A DNA stretch of 64,000 bases from Nitrobacter hamburgensis X14 (GCF_000013885.1 NC_007964.1:916001-980000), one strand, 5' to 3'. Positions 54,878 to 63,479 are shown, counted from the stretch's first letter. The notes: a model not told the origin generated them from the letters alone. Numbers and translations: made by a program.

Positions 54878-55333
54878 TCAGTCTCCCCAAGAAATAGTGA
54901 TGGCGATATCGCCCGGAATACCCCCGGGGTAATCAATGATCTGGTAGCTAATGCGATAGCCCCGCGGTTTCAGGTAGTCGCCCCAGAGCTGGAAGATTTC
55001 CTTCGGTATCCCCGTCAGTGTGTTCTCCCAACCGGATTCCATCTGATTGATGGCGCGGCCACCATCTGTGCACAGCGAGTTGGGAAACCGATACACCTGT
55101 ACCTCGGTTAGTCCGTTTCGCACCGCTCGCTGGATGATGGTCGAGGCGAGTTGGATTTTCTCCTCCTCGGATTTGCCTGACGGACGACTGAGCCGCTCGA
55201 TCAGCGCATGTTTCTCGGCTTCGGCGGCTGCCGCCAGGCGGGCATATTGATCCGCCTTTTCGGCCTCCTTGAGGGCCGCTTCTTTCCGGATATTTTTCGC
55301 ACTGGGAATAAGATCATCGATGCTGCCTGGCAT
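54878..55333 (-). CDS. uncharacterised protein upstream of ppk2
   Basis: A 151-residue soluble protein. The N-terminal ~70 residues form a charged helix, probably coiled coil (KEAALKEAEKADQYARLAAA, AEAEKHALIERLSRP). The C-terminal half is a compact alpha/beta domain (VQVYRFPNSLCTDGGRAINQ, PKEIFQLWGDYLKPRGYRIS, PGDIAITISWGD). I do not recognise a named family. Its co-transcription with ppk2 suggests a function tied to polyphosphate or stress. Confidence 0.75.
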   Translation of the reverse strand: MPGSIDDLIPSAKNIRKEAALKEAEKADQYARLAAAAEAEKHALIERLSRPSGKSEEEKIQLASTIIQRAVRNGLTEVQVYRFPNSLCTDGGRAINQMESGWENTLTGIPKEIFQLWGDYLKPRGYRISYQIIDYPGGIPGDIAITISWGD

Positions 55334-55403
55334 GACGAGGGACTCCTGACGATTGTTTTACTTCAGCGTTGCCATGAGGCTAGGCCGGGTCGATGTCGTT
55401 GCC

Positions 55404-55417
55404 TTGATCCAAATCAA
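55404..55417. promoter_or_regulatory. FNR/FixK-type box, TTGATCCAAATCAA (divergent)
   Basis: A perfect palindrome 70 bp from the minus-strand 151-residue gene/ppk2 and 75 bp from the plus-strand membrane-protein/adaptor pair, well placed to control both directions. Confidence 0.85.
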
Positions 55418-55492
55418 GCAATTCGCATCGGCGGCACGTACCGTGCACACAAGGTCTCTAGCGGCCAAGGGTCGGTTCAGGGGGGGACAGAG

Positions 55493-55957
55493 TTGAACGA
55501 GCAGATACATCCGATAGCCCCGCACCATCTGCCCTTTTATCTTGCCCCCGGGGACGGAACTGATGTCCTTTTGGTGGCGATGGGCATCTTTCTGGTTGCC
55601 GCCCTGATCTGGGTCGGAACGCTATATTTACGGTTGCACAGCTTGCCGGAGCGGATGGCTCACAAGTCGGAGAAATTGCAATTCGAGATCGTAGCCATCT
55701 TGGGCCTGCTGGCACTCTTTACGCACATCCACCTGTTCTGGGTTGCGGGACTGCTGCTTGCCATGATCGATATCCCCGATTTCGGTACACCGTTGCGCAG
55801 CATCGCGGGCTCGGTCGAAAAGATAGCAGACACCAAGTTGGATGTAGGTGCTGAAGAGAAGCGAGAAGCCAAGTCGGCCTCGGCCCCACGTGCAGCCGAT
55901 TCTCCTGAGAAGAAGAGTGACAGTGGCGCAGAGGAGGCGATGGGCAGCCATGTTTGA
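55493..55957 (+). CDS. small membrane protein paired with HlyD-type adaptor
   Basis: A 154-residue protein starting at TTG 55493 with GGGGGGA upstream. It has two membrane segments (VLLVAMGIFLVAALIWVGTL and IVAILGLLALFTHIHLFWVA) and an Ala/Lys/Glu-rich cytoplasmic tail. Small two-helix proteins like this often precede HlyD/EmrA-type adaptors of unknown transport systems. Its last codons overlap the adaptor start by 8 bp. Confidence 0.75.
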   Translation: MNEQIHPIAPHHLPFYLAPGDGTDVLLVAMGIFLVAALIWVGTLYLRLHSLPERMAHKSEKLQFEIVAILGLLALFTHIHLFWVAGLLLAMIDIPDFGTPLRSIAGSVEKIADTKLDVGAEEKREAKSASAPRAADSPEKKSDSGAEEAMGSHV

Positions 55958-57181
55958 GCTAATCATTTGCTCCCTTGTGACTATCCTTCCCGATTATCTC
56001 TATCGCCGCTATCTCCAGAACAAGCGGTTTGGAAAAGAGATCACGTTTTATTCGGTTTGGTACGAGCTCAGATGGGGCATCACCGGATGTCTACTGCTTA
56101 CGATCTCGCTGATAACGATGATTTTCTATTTTCATCCCTCGACCAACTCCGCCACGCTGTTCTTCAGGACGGTCCCGATTCTTCCCGAGGTGTCGGGACG
56201 GGTGGCGGAGGTCAATGCCAACTTCAGTGCGCCGGTCTCCAAGGGAGACGTGATCTTCAGGCTCGATAGTTCAAAACAGGAGGCGGCACTTGAAACGGCC
56301 AAGCGGAAGATTGCTGAAGTCGTGCCGCAACCGTGACAGCGGAGGCCGACGTTACGAAGGCAGAGGCCCAGATCCAGGAAGCAAGGAGCGCCCATCAGCA
56401 GGCCGAGGACGAATTGAATGTGAAGAGCGAGCTGCAGCGTCGCAATCCCGGGATCGTCCCGCAACGCGACATTGAAAAACTGCAGGTGGTTGTGGATCAG
56501 CGTCAAGCTGGAATCGACGTCGCAGTGGCCGGCAAGCAGTCCGTGGTCGCCCGGGTCTCGACGCTCTTGCCGGCGGAAAAGGCGAGCGCCGAAGCGTCGT
56601 TGGCGCAGGCACAGGTAGATCTGGACAAAACCTTCGTCCGCGCTGGCGTTACGGGACGGGTCGAGCAGTTCGCGCTGCGCGTAGGCGATGTCGTCAATCC
56701 ACTAATGCGGCCCGCAGGGATTCTCATCCCGGAGGGCGCTGGCCAGCGGGTGCTGCAGGCCGGGTTCGGCCAGATTGAGGCTCAAGTCATGAAGGAAGGG
56801 ATGGTGGCGGAGGCGACCTGCATCTCCAAGCCTTGGGTGATCATCCCGATGGTCGTGACCACGGTTCAGGACTATATCGCCGCTGGTCAGTTTCGCGGCG
56901 GAGAGCAATTGGTAGAAGCGCAGAGCGTTGCAAGACCCGGCACAATCCTTGTCCACCTGGAACCCCTCTATAAGGGCGGTCTCACAGGGGTGACGGCTGG
57001 CAGCAGCTGCATCGTCAATGCCTACACCAGCAATCACGACGAGATTGTTGCAAAGGAGACCAGCACGGCCCGGAAAATCGTCCTGCATGTGATCGACGGC
57101 GTTGGATTGGTGCATGCACTACTGCTTCGGATCCAGGCGCTGCTCCTGCCGATTAAGACACTGGTGCTGAGCGGTCACTGA
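55950..57181 (+). pseudogene. HlyD/EmrA-type membrane-fusion protein, one-base frameshift
   Basis: From ATG 55950 the first part has an inner-membrane helix (ITGCLLLTISLITMIFYFHP) and a biotinyl-lipoyl half motif (VPILPEVSGRVAEVNANFSA, GDVIFRLDSSKQEAALETAK). It stops at 56336 (VVPQP). Adding one base near 56320 (EVDAATVTAEADVTKAEAQI) restores the frame into the coiled-coil hairpin (QRRNPGIVPQRDIEKLQVVV) and the second half motif (TFVRAGVTGRVEQFALRVGD) to 57181. The intact protein would be ~410 residues. This is either a recent mutation or a consensus error. It would form part of an efflux system, but no outer-membrane or pump gene is adjacent. Confidence 0.82.
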
Positions 57182-57200
57182 CAGCTTCAAGGAGGAGGCT

Positions 57201-57620
57201 ATGAGTATGCTCCGAAAGCTCGTCCTTGCTACGGCTATTGCAGCAAGCTCCGTCCTGCTGTCGCCGCAGGCGGTAAATGCGTTCGAGCTTTCCGGTGCGT
57301 GGGCCACGAGCACGGAACTATGCAGCAAGGTATTCGCTCGCAAGGGCCGTGCAAACCAGGTCGGTTTTACGAATTTTTCGGGTGCTTACGGCGGCGGATT
57401 CATCGCTGAAGCCAATCGCCTAAGAGGGAAGTCCGGGAACTGCGTGATCAAGTCGAAGAACGAAAGCGGTCAGACTGTCAACCTGGTGGTCGCTTGCGCC
57501 TCAGGCGTCATGCTTTCAAAAATCCAGTTCTTCCTGAAGGTGATCGATGCCGACACCATCATCCGGGACTTTCCGGGCATAGAAGAAATGAATGTCGAGT
57601 ATCACCGGTGCCGTATTTAG
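57201..57620 (+). CDS. secreted protein, unknown
   Basis: A 139-residue protein with an excellent RBS (AAGGAGGAGG) and a signal peptide (LVLATAIAASSVLLSPQAVNA). The mature domain (FELSGAWATSTELCSKVFAR, GGFIAEANRLRGKSGNCVIK, LVVACASGVMLSKIQFFLKV, PGIEEMNVEYHRCRI) has four cysteines, probably two disulfides. No family is recognised. It is 20 bp after the adaptor gene and probably shares its transcript. Confidence 0.78.
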   Translation: MSMLRKLVLATAIAASSVLLSPQAVNAFELSGAWATSTELCSKVFARKGRANQVGFTNFSGAYGGGFIAEANRLRGKSGNCVIKSKNESGQTVNLVVACASGVMLSKIQFFLKVIDADTIIRDFPGIEEMNVEYHRCRI

Positions 57621-57645
57621 CGAATTGCAATTTGACCGATGGAGT

Positions 57646-57659
57646 TTGACTTAGATCAA
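57646..57659. promoter_or_regulatory. FNR/FixK-type box, TTGACTTAGATCAA
   Basis: One mismatch in the left half. It is centred 59 bp upstream of the DUF2092 start. Confidence 0.8.
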
Positions 57660-57710
57660 TAGAAATTCGCGTGCATGCGACCGAATGGCGTTGGCTAATG
57701 GAGAAACGCC

Positions 57711-58505
57711 ATGAGTGTCAGACAAAGAACGAGCACATTGATTCTGAGTGCAGCCTTGGGCGCGGTCGTCATCGCATTCACCGGGGATACGGCGCGGGCG
57801 GACGATGCAGCAAAGTTTCTCAAGGCGATGACCGACTACACCGCCGCGCAGAAATCGATTTCAGCGACTTTCGACAGCGATATCGAGGTCATCACACCCG
57901 AGCTGGAAAAAATCCAGTTTACGAGCTCTGGAAAACTACAGCTCACGCGGCCGGACAAGTTGAAGATCAGTCGGACCGGCGGCTATGCCGACGTTCAGAT
58001 GGTTTACGACGGCAAGACGGTTTCGATTTACGGTAACAATGCGAAGGCTTATGCGCAGGCTGATCTCGCCGGCACGATCGATCAATTGGTTGATCTGATT
58101 CAGGCAAAATCCGGCGCGGCAATGCCGGGCACGGATTTGCTCCTCTCCCATGCCTATGACGAGTTGATGTCTAACGTCATCCTGGGCAGCCATATCGGGC
58201 AGGGGGTGGTCGATGGCGTTGAATGCGAGCACCTGGCGTTCCGTGGGATCGATAGCGACTGGCAGATCTGGATCGAGAGCGGCGCGCGGCCGATACCTCG
58301 AAAATACGTGATCACCAGCAAGACGGTGGCCGGCGCGCCGCAATATACACTCAGGATCAAGAACTGGACGACGGATGAAAATACGGATGCGGATACCTTC
58401 GTGTTCAAGCCACCCGCCGGCGTGACCAAGGTCGATCTGGATTCCGGCGCCATGGCAGAATTCGACGAGCTTCCCCCTGGTGCACCGTCAGGAGCAAAAA
58501 AATGA
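57711..58505 (+). CDS. DUF2092 periplasmic protein (LolA-like fold)
   Basis: A 264-residue protein with a signal peptide (LILSAALGAVVIAFTGDTARA). Family stretches are FLKAMTDYTAAQKSISATFD, GKLQLTRPDKLKISRTGGYA, VVDGVECEHLAFRGIDSDWQ and RKYVITSKTVAGAPQYTLRI. DUF2092 proteins share the LolA/LppX half-barrel fold, so lipid binding in the periplasm is likely. It is coupled by a 4-bp overlap to a small protein gene. Confidence 0.88.
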   Translation: MSVRQRTSTLILSAALGAVVIAFTGDTARADDAAKFLKAMTDYTAAQKSISATFDSDIEVITPELEKIQFTSSGKLQLTRPDKLKISRTGGYADVQMVYDGKTVSIYGNNAKAYAQADLAGTIDQLVDLIQAKSGAAMPGTDLLLSHAYDELMSNVILGSHIGQGVVDGVECEHLAFRGIDSDWQIWIESGARPIPRKYVITSKTVAGAPQYTLRIKNWTTDENTDADTFVFKPPAGVTKVDLDSGAMAEFDELPPGAPSGAKK

Positions 58506-58792
58506 TCGCGTCACGAAAAATCATTATGTCGGCGGCTGTCCTTGCAGCCTTCACTGCAGGACTGTGCTGCAACGACGGCAACGTCGTCAGCAATGGAGCG
58601 TTCTCCGAAGCCGAGGCCAGGATCGGTCGGCCGCTCACACCGATGAGCTATGCCGGGGTCGCCCGCAGGACGACGCGCCGGGCCGTTGCCGCTGGCGCTG
58701 CCGTGGGTGCTGTCGGCGCCGCGGGCGCATATTATGGATCCTCATGCGTCCAGGTCGTGGATGCCTACGGTCGGGTCACTACGCGCTGTTGA
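58502..58792 (+). CDS. small exported protein coupled to DUF2092
   Basis: A 96-residue protein overlapping the DUF2092 stop (ATGA, 58502-58505). A signal-like segment (KIIMSAAVLAAFTAGLCC) is followed by an Ala/Gly-rich helix (RRAVAAGAAVGAVGAAGAYY) and a C-terminal Cys pair (GSSCVQVVDAYGRVTTRC). The last motif resembles the end of the Gly/His-rich protein at 37375 (a short two-Cys Tyr-rich tail). Unknown function. Confidence 0.75.
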   Translation: MIASRKIIMSAAVLAAFTAGLCCNDGNVVSNGAFSEAEARIGRPLTPMSYAGVARRTTRRAVAAGAAVGAVGAAGAYYGSSCVQVVDAYGRVTTRC

Positions 58793-58884
58793 CGGCTTTT
58801 CTGCCTCGGCTGAGACCATTGGCTGTAGTTCGCCTGCACTGAAAAGTGCTACAATGCAGCCGTTCGGACAGCCGGGGTACGAGG

Positions 58885-60792
58885 ATGAACGGACGCGTCC
58901 CGATGGTAGCGACTAACCCATCCTGGATGGGTCTCGTTACTCGTCTATGCGTCTGCCTGCTGGTCTGGGCGAGCATCCCGTCCGAGTTTGCACGCGGTGC
59001 TCAAAGTCGCGAGATCAAGCGAGTGTTGATCCTGCATTCCTTTGGACGGGATTTCAGACCATGGGGACTATATGCCAAAGCCATTCGGGAGAATCTGGAA
59101 CGGTTGTCGCCGTGGCGGATCGATATTCAGGACCACTCGTTAGTTTCCGCACGTTCCGGCGATGAAAATCCTGAGTCGCCGTTTATTGCCTACCTGAATG
59201 CGCTTTATTCCGAGCACCCTCCGGATATCGTCATTGCCATCGGCGCCCCTGCCTCGAATTTTGTTCAGCATAACCGCCAACGTTTGTTCACTCAAATTCC
59301 CCTGATACTGACGGCTGTCGAGCAGCGTCGTATCCAGCTCTCGAATTTGCCGGATAACGACACCATTATTGCTGTTTCTCACGATTTTCGTCTTTCTTTC
59401 GAGACGATCCTTCGTGTTCTTCCCGGCACGGAGCGCATTGTCGTCGTGAACGGAACGTCGCCCAACGAGAAATTCTGGCTCGGCGAGCTCCGCAAGGACG
59501 CGGCATCTCTCGAGAAGAAGGTTGAGTTCATCTGGCCCGATGATATTTCGTTCCAGGATTTTTTGAAGAAAAGCGAAACGCTGCCGCCCAACACGGCCAT
59601 CTTCTGGCATCTGATGAACGTCGACGCAACGGGGATTTCTTACGAGGGCAATACCGCGCTTCGGCAACTCCACGGAGTGTCCAATGCTCCGATGTTTTCT
59701 TACGACGATGGCTTTTTTGGCAATGAGATCGTTGGCGGGCCGATGTATTCCGTTCTCGAAATTAGCAGGCTTACGGCTGCCGTGGCGGTTCGTATCCTTA
59801 GCGGACAAAAACCTCGCGATATAAGGCCCGCCGCGATCAAATATGCCAATCCCAAGTTCGATTGGCGGGAAATGCAGCGCTGGGGCATCAGCGAGAGTAA
59901 CCTGCCTCCGGGAAGCGAAGTCCTGTTTCGCGAGCCCCGCATCTGGGGAGTATATCGTTGGCAGTTGTTGTTGATTGCGGCTGTAATCCTGGTCCAGGGA
60001 GCGTTGATCGGCGGACTGCTGCATGAGCGTCGTCGCCGTCGTCTTGCCGAAGCCGAATCGCGCCAACGCCTGACCGAGCTTGCGCATATCAACCGTAATT
60101 CGGCGGTCGGCGAACTGACGACTTCTATCGCGCATGAGCTGAACCAGCCGCTGGGCTCAATTCTTACCAACACCGAAACAGCCGAGATCATGTTGAAGAG
60201 CTCTTCACCGAATCTCGATGAAATGAAGGAAATTCTCGCTGACATCAGGCGTGACGATCAGCGCGCCAGCGAAGTGATACGTCGGCTACGCAGCGTGCTG
60301 AAGAAAACACCATTTGAAATGACATATATCGACTTGAACGAAACGGTGCGACAAGTGATCGGGTTTATCGCAACCGTAAGTCGCGGTCGCGATATCGCAT
60401 TGAAGTACAGCACGTGCTCGGCCGACCTGAACGTCATGGGAGATGTTGTTCATCTGCAACAAGTCTTTCTGAATTTGATTATCAACGCGATGGACGCGAT
60501 ATCCGAAGCGGAGGCAAGGGAGCGGGAAGTCAGCGTTACCACGAACCGTTCGGGCGCCAGCGCGGAAATCAGGATTAGCGACACTGGCCCGGGTATCGCG
60601 ATCACCGATCTCAAGTACGTTTTCGATCCGTTTTTCACGAGAAAACCGCAGGGCATGGGCATGGGGCTTGCGATCGTCCGCTCCATCGTCGAAGCGCACC
60701 ACGGACAGATTTCTGCAGCAAATCAGGCATCCGGCGGCGCGCTTTTCACGATCAGGCTTCCGATTGCCCGCGATCGATCTGCTTCGGCCTGA
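58885..60792 (+). CDS. membrane sensor histidine kinase with periplasmic ABC-type sensor domain
   Basis: A 635-residue kinase. The N-terminus has a signal or first TM segment, then a periplasmic domain of the ABC substrate-binding type (RVLILHSFGRDFRPWGLYAK, HPPDIVIAIGAPASNFVQHN, GTERIVVVNGTSPNEKFWLG). A second TM helix follows (WQLLLIAAVILVQGALIGGL). HisKA carries H417 (TTSIAHELNQPLGSILTNTE). The ATPase domain has FLNLIINAMDAISEAE (N box), IRISDTGPGIA and MGMGLAIVRSIVEAHHGQIS. No response regulator is adjacent; the FixJ-like and CheY-like regulators 8-9 kb upstream are candidates. The ATG at 58885 is chosen over a GTG at 58846. Confidence 0.92.
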   Translation: MNGRVPMVATNPSWMGLVTRLCVCLLVWASIPSEFARGAQSREIKRVLILHSFGRDFRPWGLYAKAIRENLERLSPWRIDIQDHSLVSARSGDENPESPFIAYLNALYSEHPPDIVIAIGAPASNFVQHNRQRLFTQIPLILTAVEQRRIQLSNLPDNDTIIAVSHDFRLSFETILRVLPGTERIVVVNGTSPNEKFWLGELRKDAASLEKKVEFIWPDDISFQDFLKKSETLPPNTAIFWHLMNVDATGISYEGNTALRQLHGVSNAPMFSYDDGFFGNEIVGGPMYSVLEISRLTAAVAVRILSGQKPRDIRPAAIKYANPKFDWREMQRWGISESNLPPGSEVLFREPRIWGVYRWQLLLIAAVILVQGALIGGLLHERRRRRLAEAESRQRLTELAHINRNSAVGELTTSIAHELNQPLGSILTNTETAEIMLKSSSPNLDEMKEILADIRRDDQRASEVIRRLRSVLKKTPFEMTYIDLNETVRQVIGFIATVSRGRDIALKYSTCSADLNVMGDVVHLQQVFLNLIINAMDAISEAEAREREVSVTTNRSGASAEIRISDTGPGIAITDLKYVFDPFFTRKPQGMGMGLAIVRSIVEAHHGQISAANQASGGALFTIRLPIARDRSASA

Positions 60793-60844
60793 TACATGCG
60801 GCCACGCTGCCCTCGCGCCGCAGCAAAGCGATGCCGTTGGTTCG

Positions 60845-60858
60845 TTGATCTTTATCAA
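60845..60858. promoter_or_regulatory. FNR/FixK-type box, TTGATCTTTATCAA
   Basis: A perfect palindrome centred 63 bp upstream of the DUF3300 start, leading the DUF3300-DUF2950 pair. Confidence 0.85.
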
Positions 60859-60913
60859 AGAACGAACTCGGCTTGGATCCATTTTTGCAGCGATGAACCT
60901 AAGGAGAGGTGTG

Positions 60914-62539
60914 ATGTTCCGCTGCGGCAAGACCCTGATCACGCTCGCATTGCTAATGGCGAATCCTGTCGCCGTCTCCGCCCAAACGGCCGATAATCCG
61001 CCGGGTCCCAGCAGCACGCCGCAACTAGCGACCAAATCGTTGCCTGGTGCAGAGCTGTTGAAGCCCGAGCAACTCGAAGCGCTGGCTTCCCCGATTGCGC
61101 TCTATCCCGATGAACTGCTGGCAAACGTACTGGCGGCGTCGACCTATCCGCTGGAAGTCGTGCAGGCCGATCGCTGGCTCAAGGAACGCAAAACCCTGAA
61201 AGGCGATGCGTTGAAGAAGGAGGTTGAAAAGCAATCGTGGGACAACAGCGTCAAGGCGCTTTCGAGCACTCCAGACGTCATTTCTATGATGAGCGATAAG
61301 ATCAACTGGACCAAGGGTCTCGGTGATGCCGTTCTCGCGCAGCAGGCAGATGTCATGGATGCAATCCAGCGCCTGCGTTCCAAAGCCTATGACAGCAAGA
61401 AGCTTGTTACCACCAAGCAGCAGAAAGTCAGTGTTCAGACACAGGAAAACAAGCAGGCGATCGTCATCGAGTCGACCAGCCCCGATACGATGTACGTGCC
61501 GTACTACGATCCGGCAGCGGTTTACGGGACTTGGCCCTATGCAGAATATCCACCCTACTACTTCGGGTATCCGTCCTATATCGGCGCGGGAGTGATCGCA
61601 ACGGGGCTCGCGTTCGGCACGGCTTGGGCGATCGGGCGCTGGGGCAACTATTGGGGTGGCGGATTCAACTGGGGCAACCGCAATCTGTACGTCAACCACC
61701 ACAACAGGATTAACAGCGCCGGAAACAACTGGCAGCACAATCCGGCGCATCGCCAAGGCGTGCGATACAACAATGCGAATGTTCAGCAGCGCTTCGGTAA
61801 CAACAATCTGAAGGCCGGTGCCTCGAACCGCATGGATTTTCGTGGCCGCGATGGACAGCAGGTGCTTCGCCCGGGGCAGGATCGACCTGGCGGTGGAGAT
61901 CGCGCAGTGGGGGATCGTGCAGGCGACCGTGCGGCCTCACGTGACCGGCCGGGCGGTGGCAATCGGCCGGGCACAGCGGATCGTGCCAAGGGTGGTGGCG
62001 GCCGTGCCAAGGCAGGTAACAGGGCTGCTAATCGTGCTGGCGGCGCGGCGCGCGGTGGCGGTGGTCGTGGCGGTGCCATGAACATATCGTCGGGCAGGGC
62101 GGCTGCCGCGGCCTCGGCTCGCGGTTATGCGAGTCTGAGCGGGCGAGGAGGTGCTGCCAGCTTCGCTCGACGCGGTGGCGGTGGTTTCCAGCGCGGTGGC
62201 GCTGCCCTCCGTGGCGGAGGTGGCGGTTTCCGCGGTGGTGGCGGCGGCTTCCGTGGCGGCGGACGGCGGTCCGACGTCAAGTTGAAACACGACATCGTAC
62301 TGCTGGGTTATCTCGCCAACGGCCTCGGCTACTACCGCTTCAGCTATCTCGGTAGCAGCGAGTCATATGTCGGCGTGATCGCACAGGAAGTGCAGAGCCT
62401 GGTGCCGCAAGCCGTGACCCGCGGTAGTGATGGTTACCTCAGAGTTTACTACGAGAAGCTTGGATTGAAGCTCCGAACTTACAGCGACTGGTTGGCTACG
62501 GGTGCAAAAATTCCTGCGCCGCTGGAGGTATCGCCATGA
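60914..62539 (+). CDS. DUF3300 protein with C-terminal S74-type chaperone domain
   Basis: A 541-residue exported protein (signal LITLALLMANPVAVSA) starting at ATG 60914 behind AAGGAGAGG. Residues ~40-210 are DUF3300 (LASPIALYPDELLANVLAAS, TYPLEVVQADRWLKERKTLK, DTMYVPYYDPAAVYGTWPYA). A long Gly/Arg/Asn-rich low-complexity region follows (~280-450). Residues 453-535 match the intramolecular-chaperone/peptidase S74 domain of phage tail fibres: SDVKLKHDI with S453 and K458, spaced as in the self-cleaving dyad, then YVGVIAQEVQSLVPQAV and DGYLRVYYEKLGLKL. It overlaps DUF2950 by 4 bp. This is an unusual combination for a bacterial envelope protein. Confidence 0.88.
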   Translation: MFRCGKTLITLALLMANPVAVSAQTADNPPGPSSTPQLATKSLPGAELLKPEQLEALASPIALYPDELLANVLAASTYPLEVVQADRWLKERKTLKGDALKKEVEKQSWDNSVKALSSTPDVISMMSDKINWTKGLGDAVLAQQADVMDAIQRLRSKAYDSKKLVTTKQQKVSVQTQENKQAIVIESTSPDTMYVPYYDPAAVYGTWPYAEYPPYYFGYPSYIGAGVIATGLAFGTAWAIGRWGNYWGGGFNWGNRNLYVNHHNRINSAGNNWQHNPAHRQGVRYNNANVQQRFGNNNLKAGASNRMDFRGRDGQQVLRPGQDRPGGGDRAVGDRAGDRAASRDRPGGGNRPGTADRAKGGGGRAKAGNRAANRAGGAARGGGGRGGAMNISSGRAAAAASARGYASLSGRGGAASFARRGGGGFQRGGAALRGGGGGFRGGGGGFRGGGRRSDVKLKHDIVLLGYLANGLGYYRFSYLGSSESYVGVIAQEVQSLVPQAVTRGSDGYLRVYYEKLGLKLRTYSDWLATGAKIPAPLEVSP

Positions 62540-63462
62540 TCAAGTCAATGTGGATCTCCCGCGCCGCTTCGACGGGTGCAACGGCAATCGTAGCGGTCGC
62601 GCTGTCGATCGGTGTGAGCCAAGCTCAGCAGGCTTTCTCTTCGCCGGAAGACGCGGCGACGGGACTGGCCACGGCGGTCAAGACTGGCACGAGCGCCATT
62701 CTGAAAGTCCTCGGCAGAGGTGCTGAAGACGTGGTCGAATCCGGCGATAGCGTTGCTGACAAAGAGATACAAGAGCGTTTTCTTTCCGCTTACGATGCCA
62801 AGCACTCCATCAAGGCTGAGGGAAACAAGAAGGCCACGCTCATTCTGGGCGCCGATGAATTTCCGTTTCCAATTCCACTTGTCAATCGCAAGAGCGGTTG
62901 GGAATTCGACACGGCCGCCGGGCGTGTTGAGATTCTTTCTCGCCGCATTGGACGCAATGAGCTGGATGCGATCCAGGCCTGTCTCGCTTTCGTAGATGCC
63001 CAGAACGAATATGCCGGGAAGGATCGTACAGGCGAAGGTGTTGGCGTTTACGCGCAACGCATTGTCAGCAATCCGGGCAAGAAGGACGGACTATTCTGGC
63101 GCGACGATCGCGACCCCAGCCCGCTTGGCGAGTTGGCGGCGCAAGCATCATCGGAGGGTTATAAGGTCGATGGGCACGGCGTCCCGTATCACGGATATTT
63201 CTTTCGAATATTAAGAGGGCAGGGGGCCGATGCCCTCGGAGGTGCTTTCAACTACGTCGTCAAGCGCAAGATGATCGGTGGTTTCGCGCTGATTGCCTAT
63301 CCTGCCGAATACGGCAACTCTGGCGTCATGACCTTCATGGTCAATCACGCCGGCACTGTCTATCAAAAGGACCTCGGTGAAAGGACGGAATCTCTCGCTA
63401 AACGCATCATTCTGTTCGATCCGGACCGGACTTGGAAGAAGATCGATGCAACGAAACCTTGA
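62536..63462 (+). CDS. DUF2950 exported protein
   Basis: A 308-residue protein with a signal peptide (ATAIVAVALSIGVSQA) and DUF2950 blocks: FSSPEDAATGLATAVKTGTS, NRKSGWEFDTAAGRVEILSR, RIGRNELDAIQACLAFVDAQ, PYHGYFFRILRGQGADALGG and GFALIAYPAEYGNSGVMTF. DUF3300 and DUF2950 genes are neighbours in many proteobacteria, so the products probably act together in the periplasm or envelope. No biochemical function is known to me. Translation is coupled to DUF3300 (ATGA). Confidence 0.9.
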   Translation: MIKSMWISRAASTGATAIVAVALSIGVSQAQQAFSSPEDAATGLATAVKTGTSAILKVLGRGAEDVVESGDSVADKEIQERFLSAYDAKHSIKAEGNKKATLILGADEFPFPIPLVNRKSGWEFDTAAGRVEILSRRIGRNELDAIQACLAFVDAQNEYAGKDRTGEGVGVYAQRIVSNPGKKDGLFWRDDRDPSPLGELAAQASSEGYKVDGHGVPYHGYFFRILRGQGADALGGAFNYVVKRKMIGGFALIAYPAEYGNSGVMTFMVNHAGTVYQKDLGERTESLAKRIILFDPDRTWKKIDATKP

Positions 63463-63479
63463 ATGCAGTAGAAACGATG

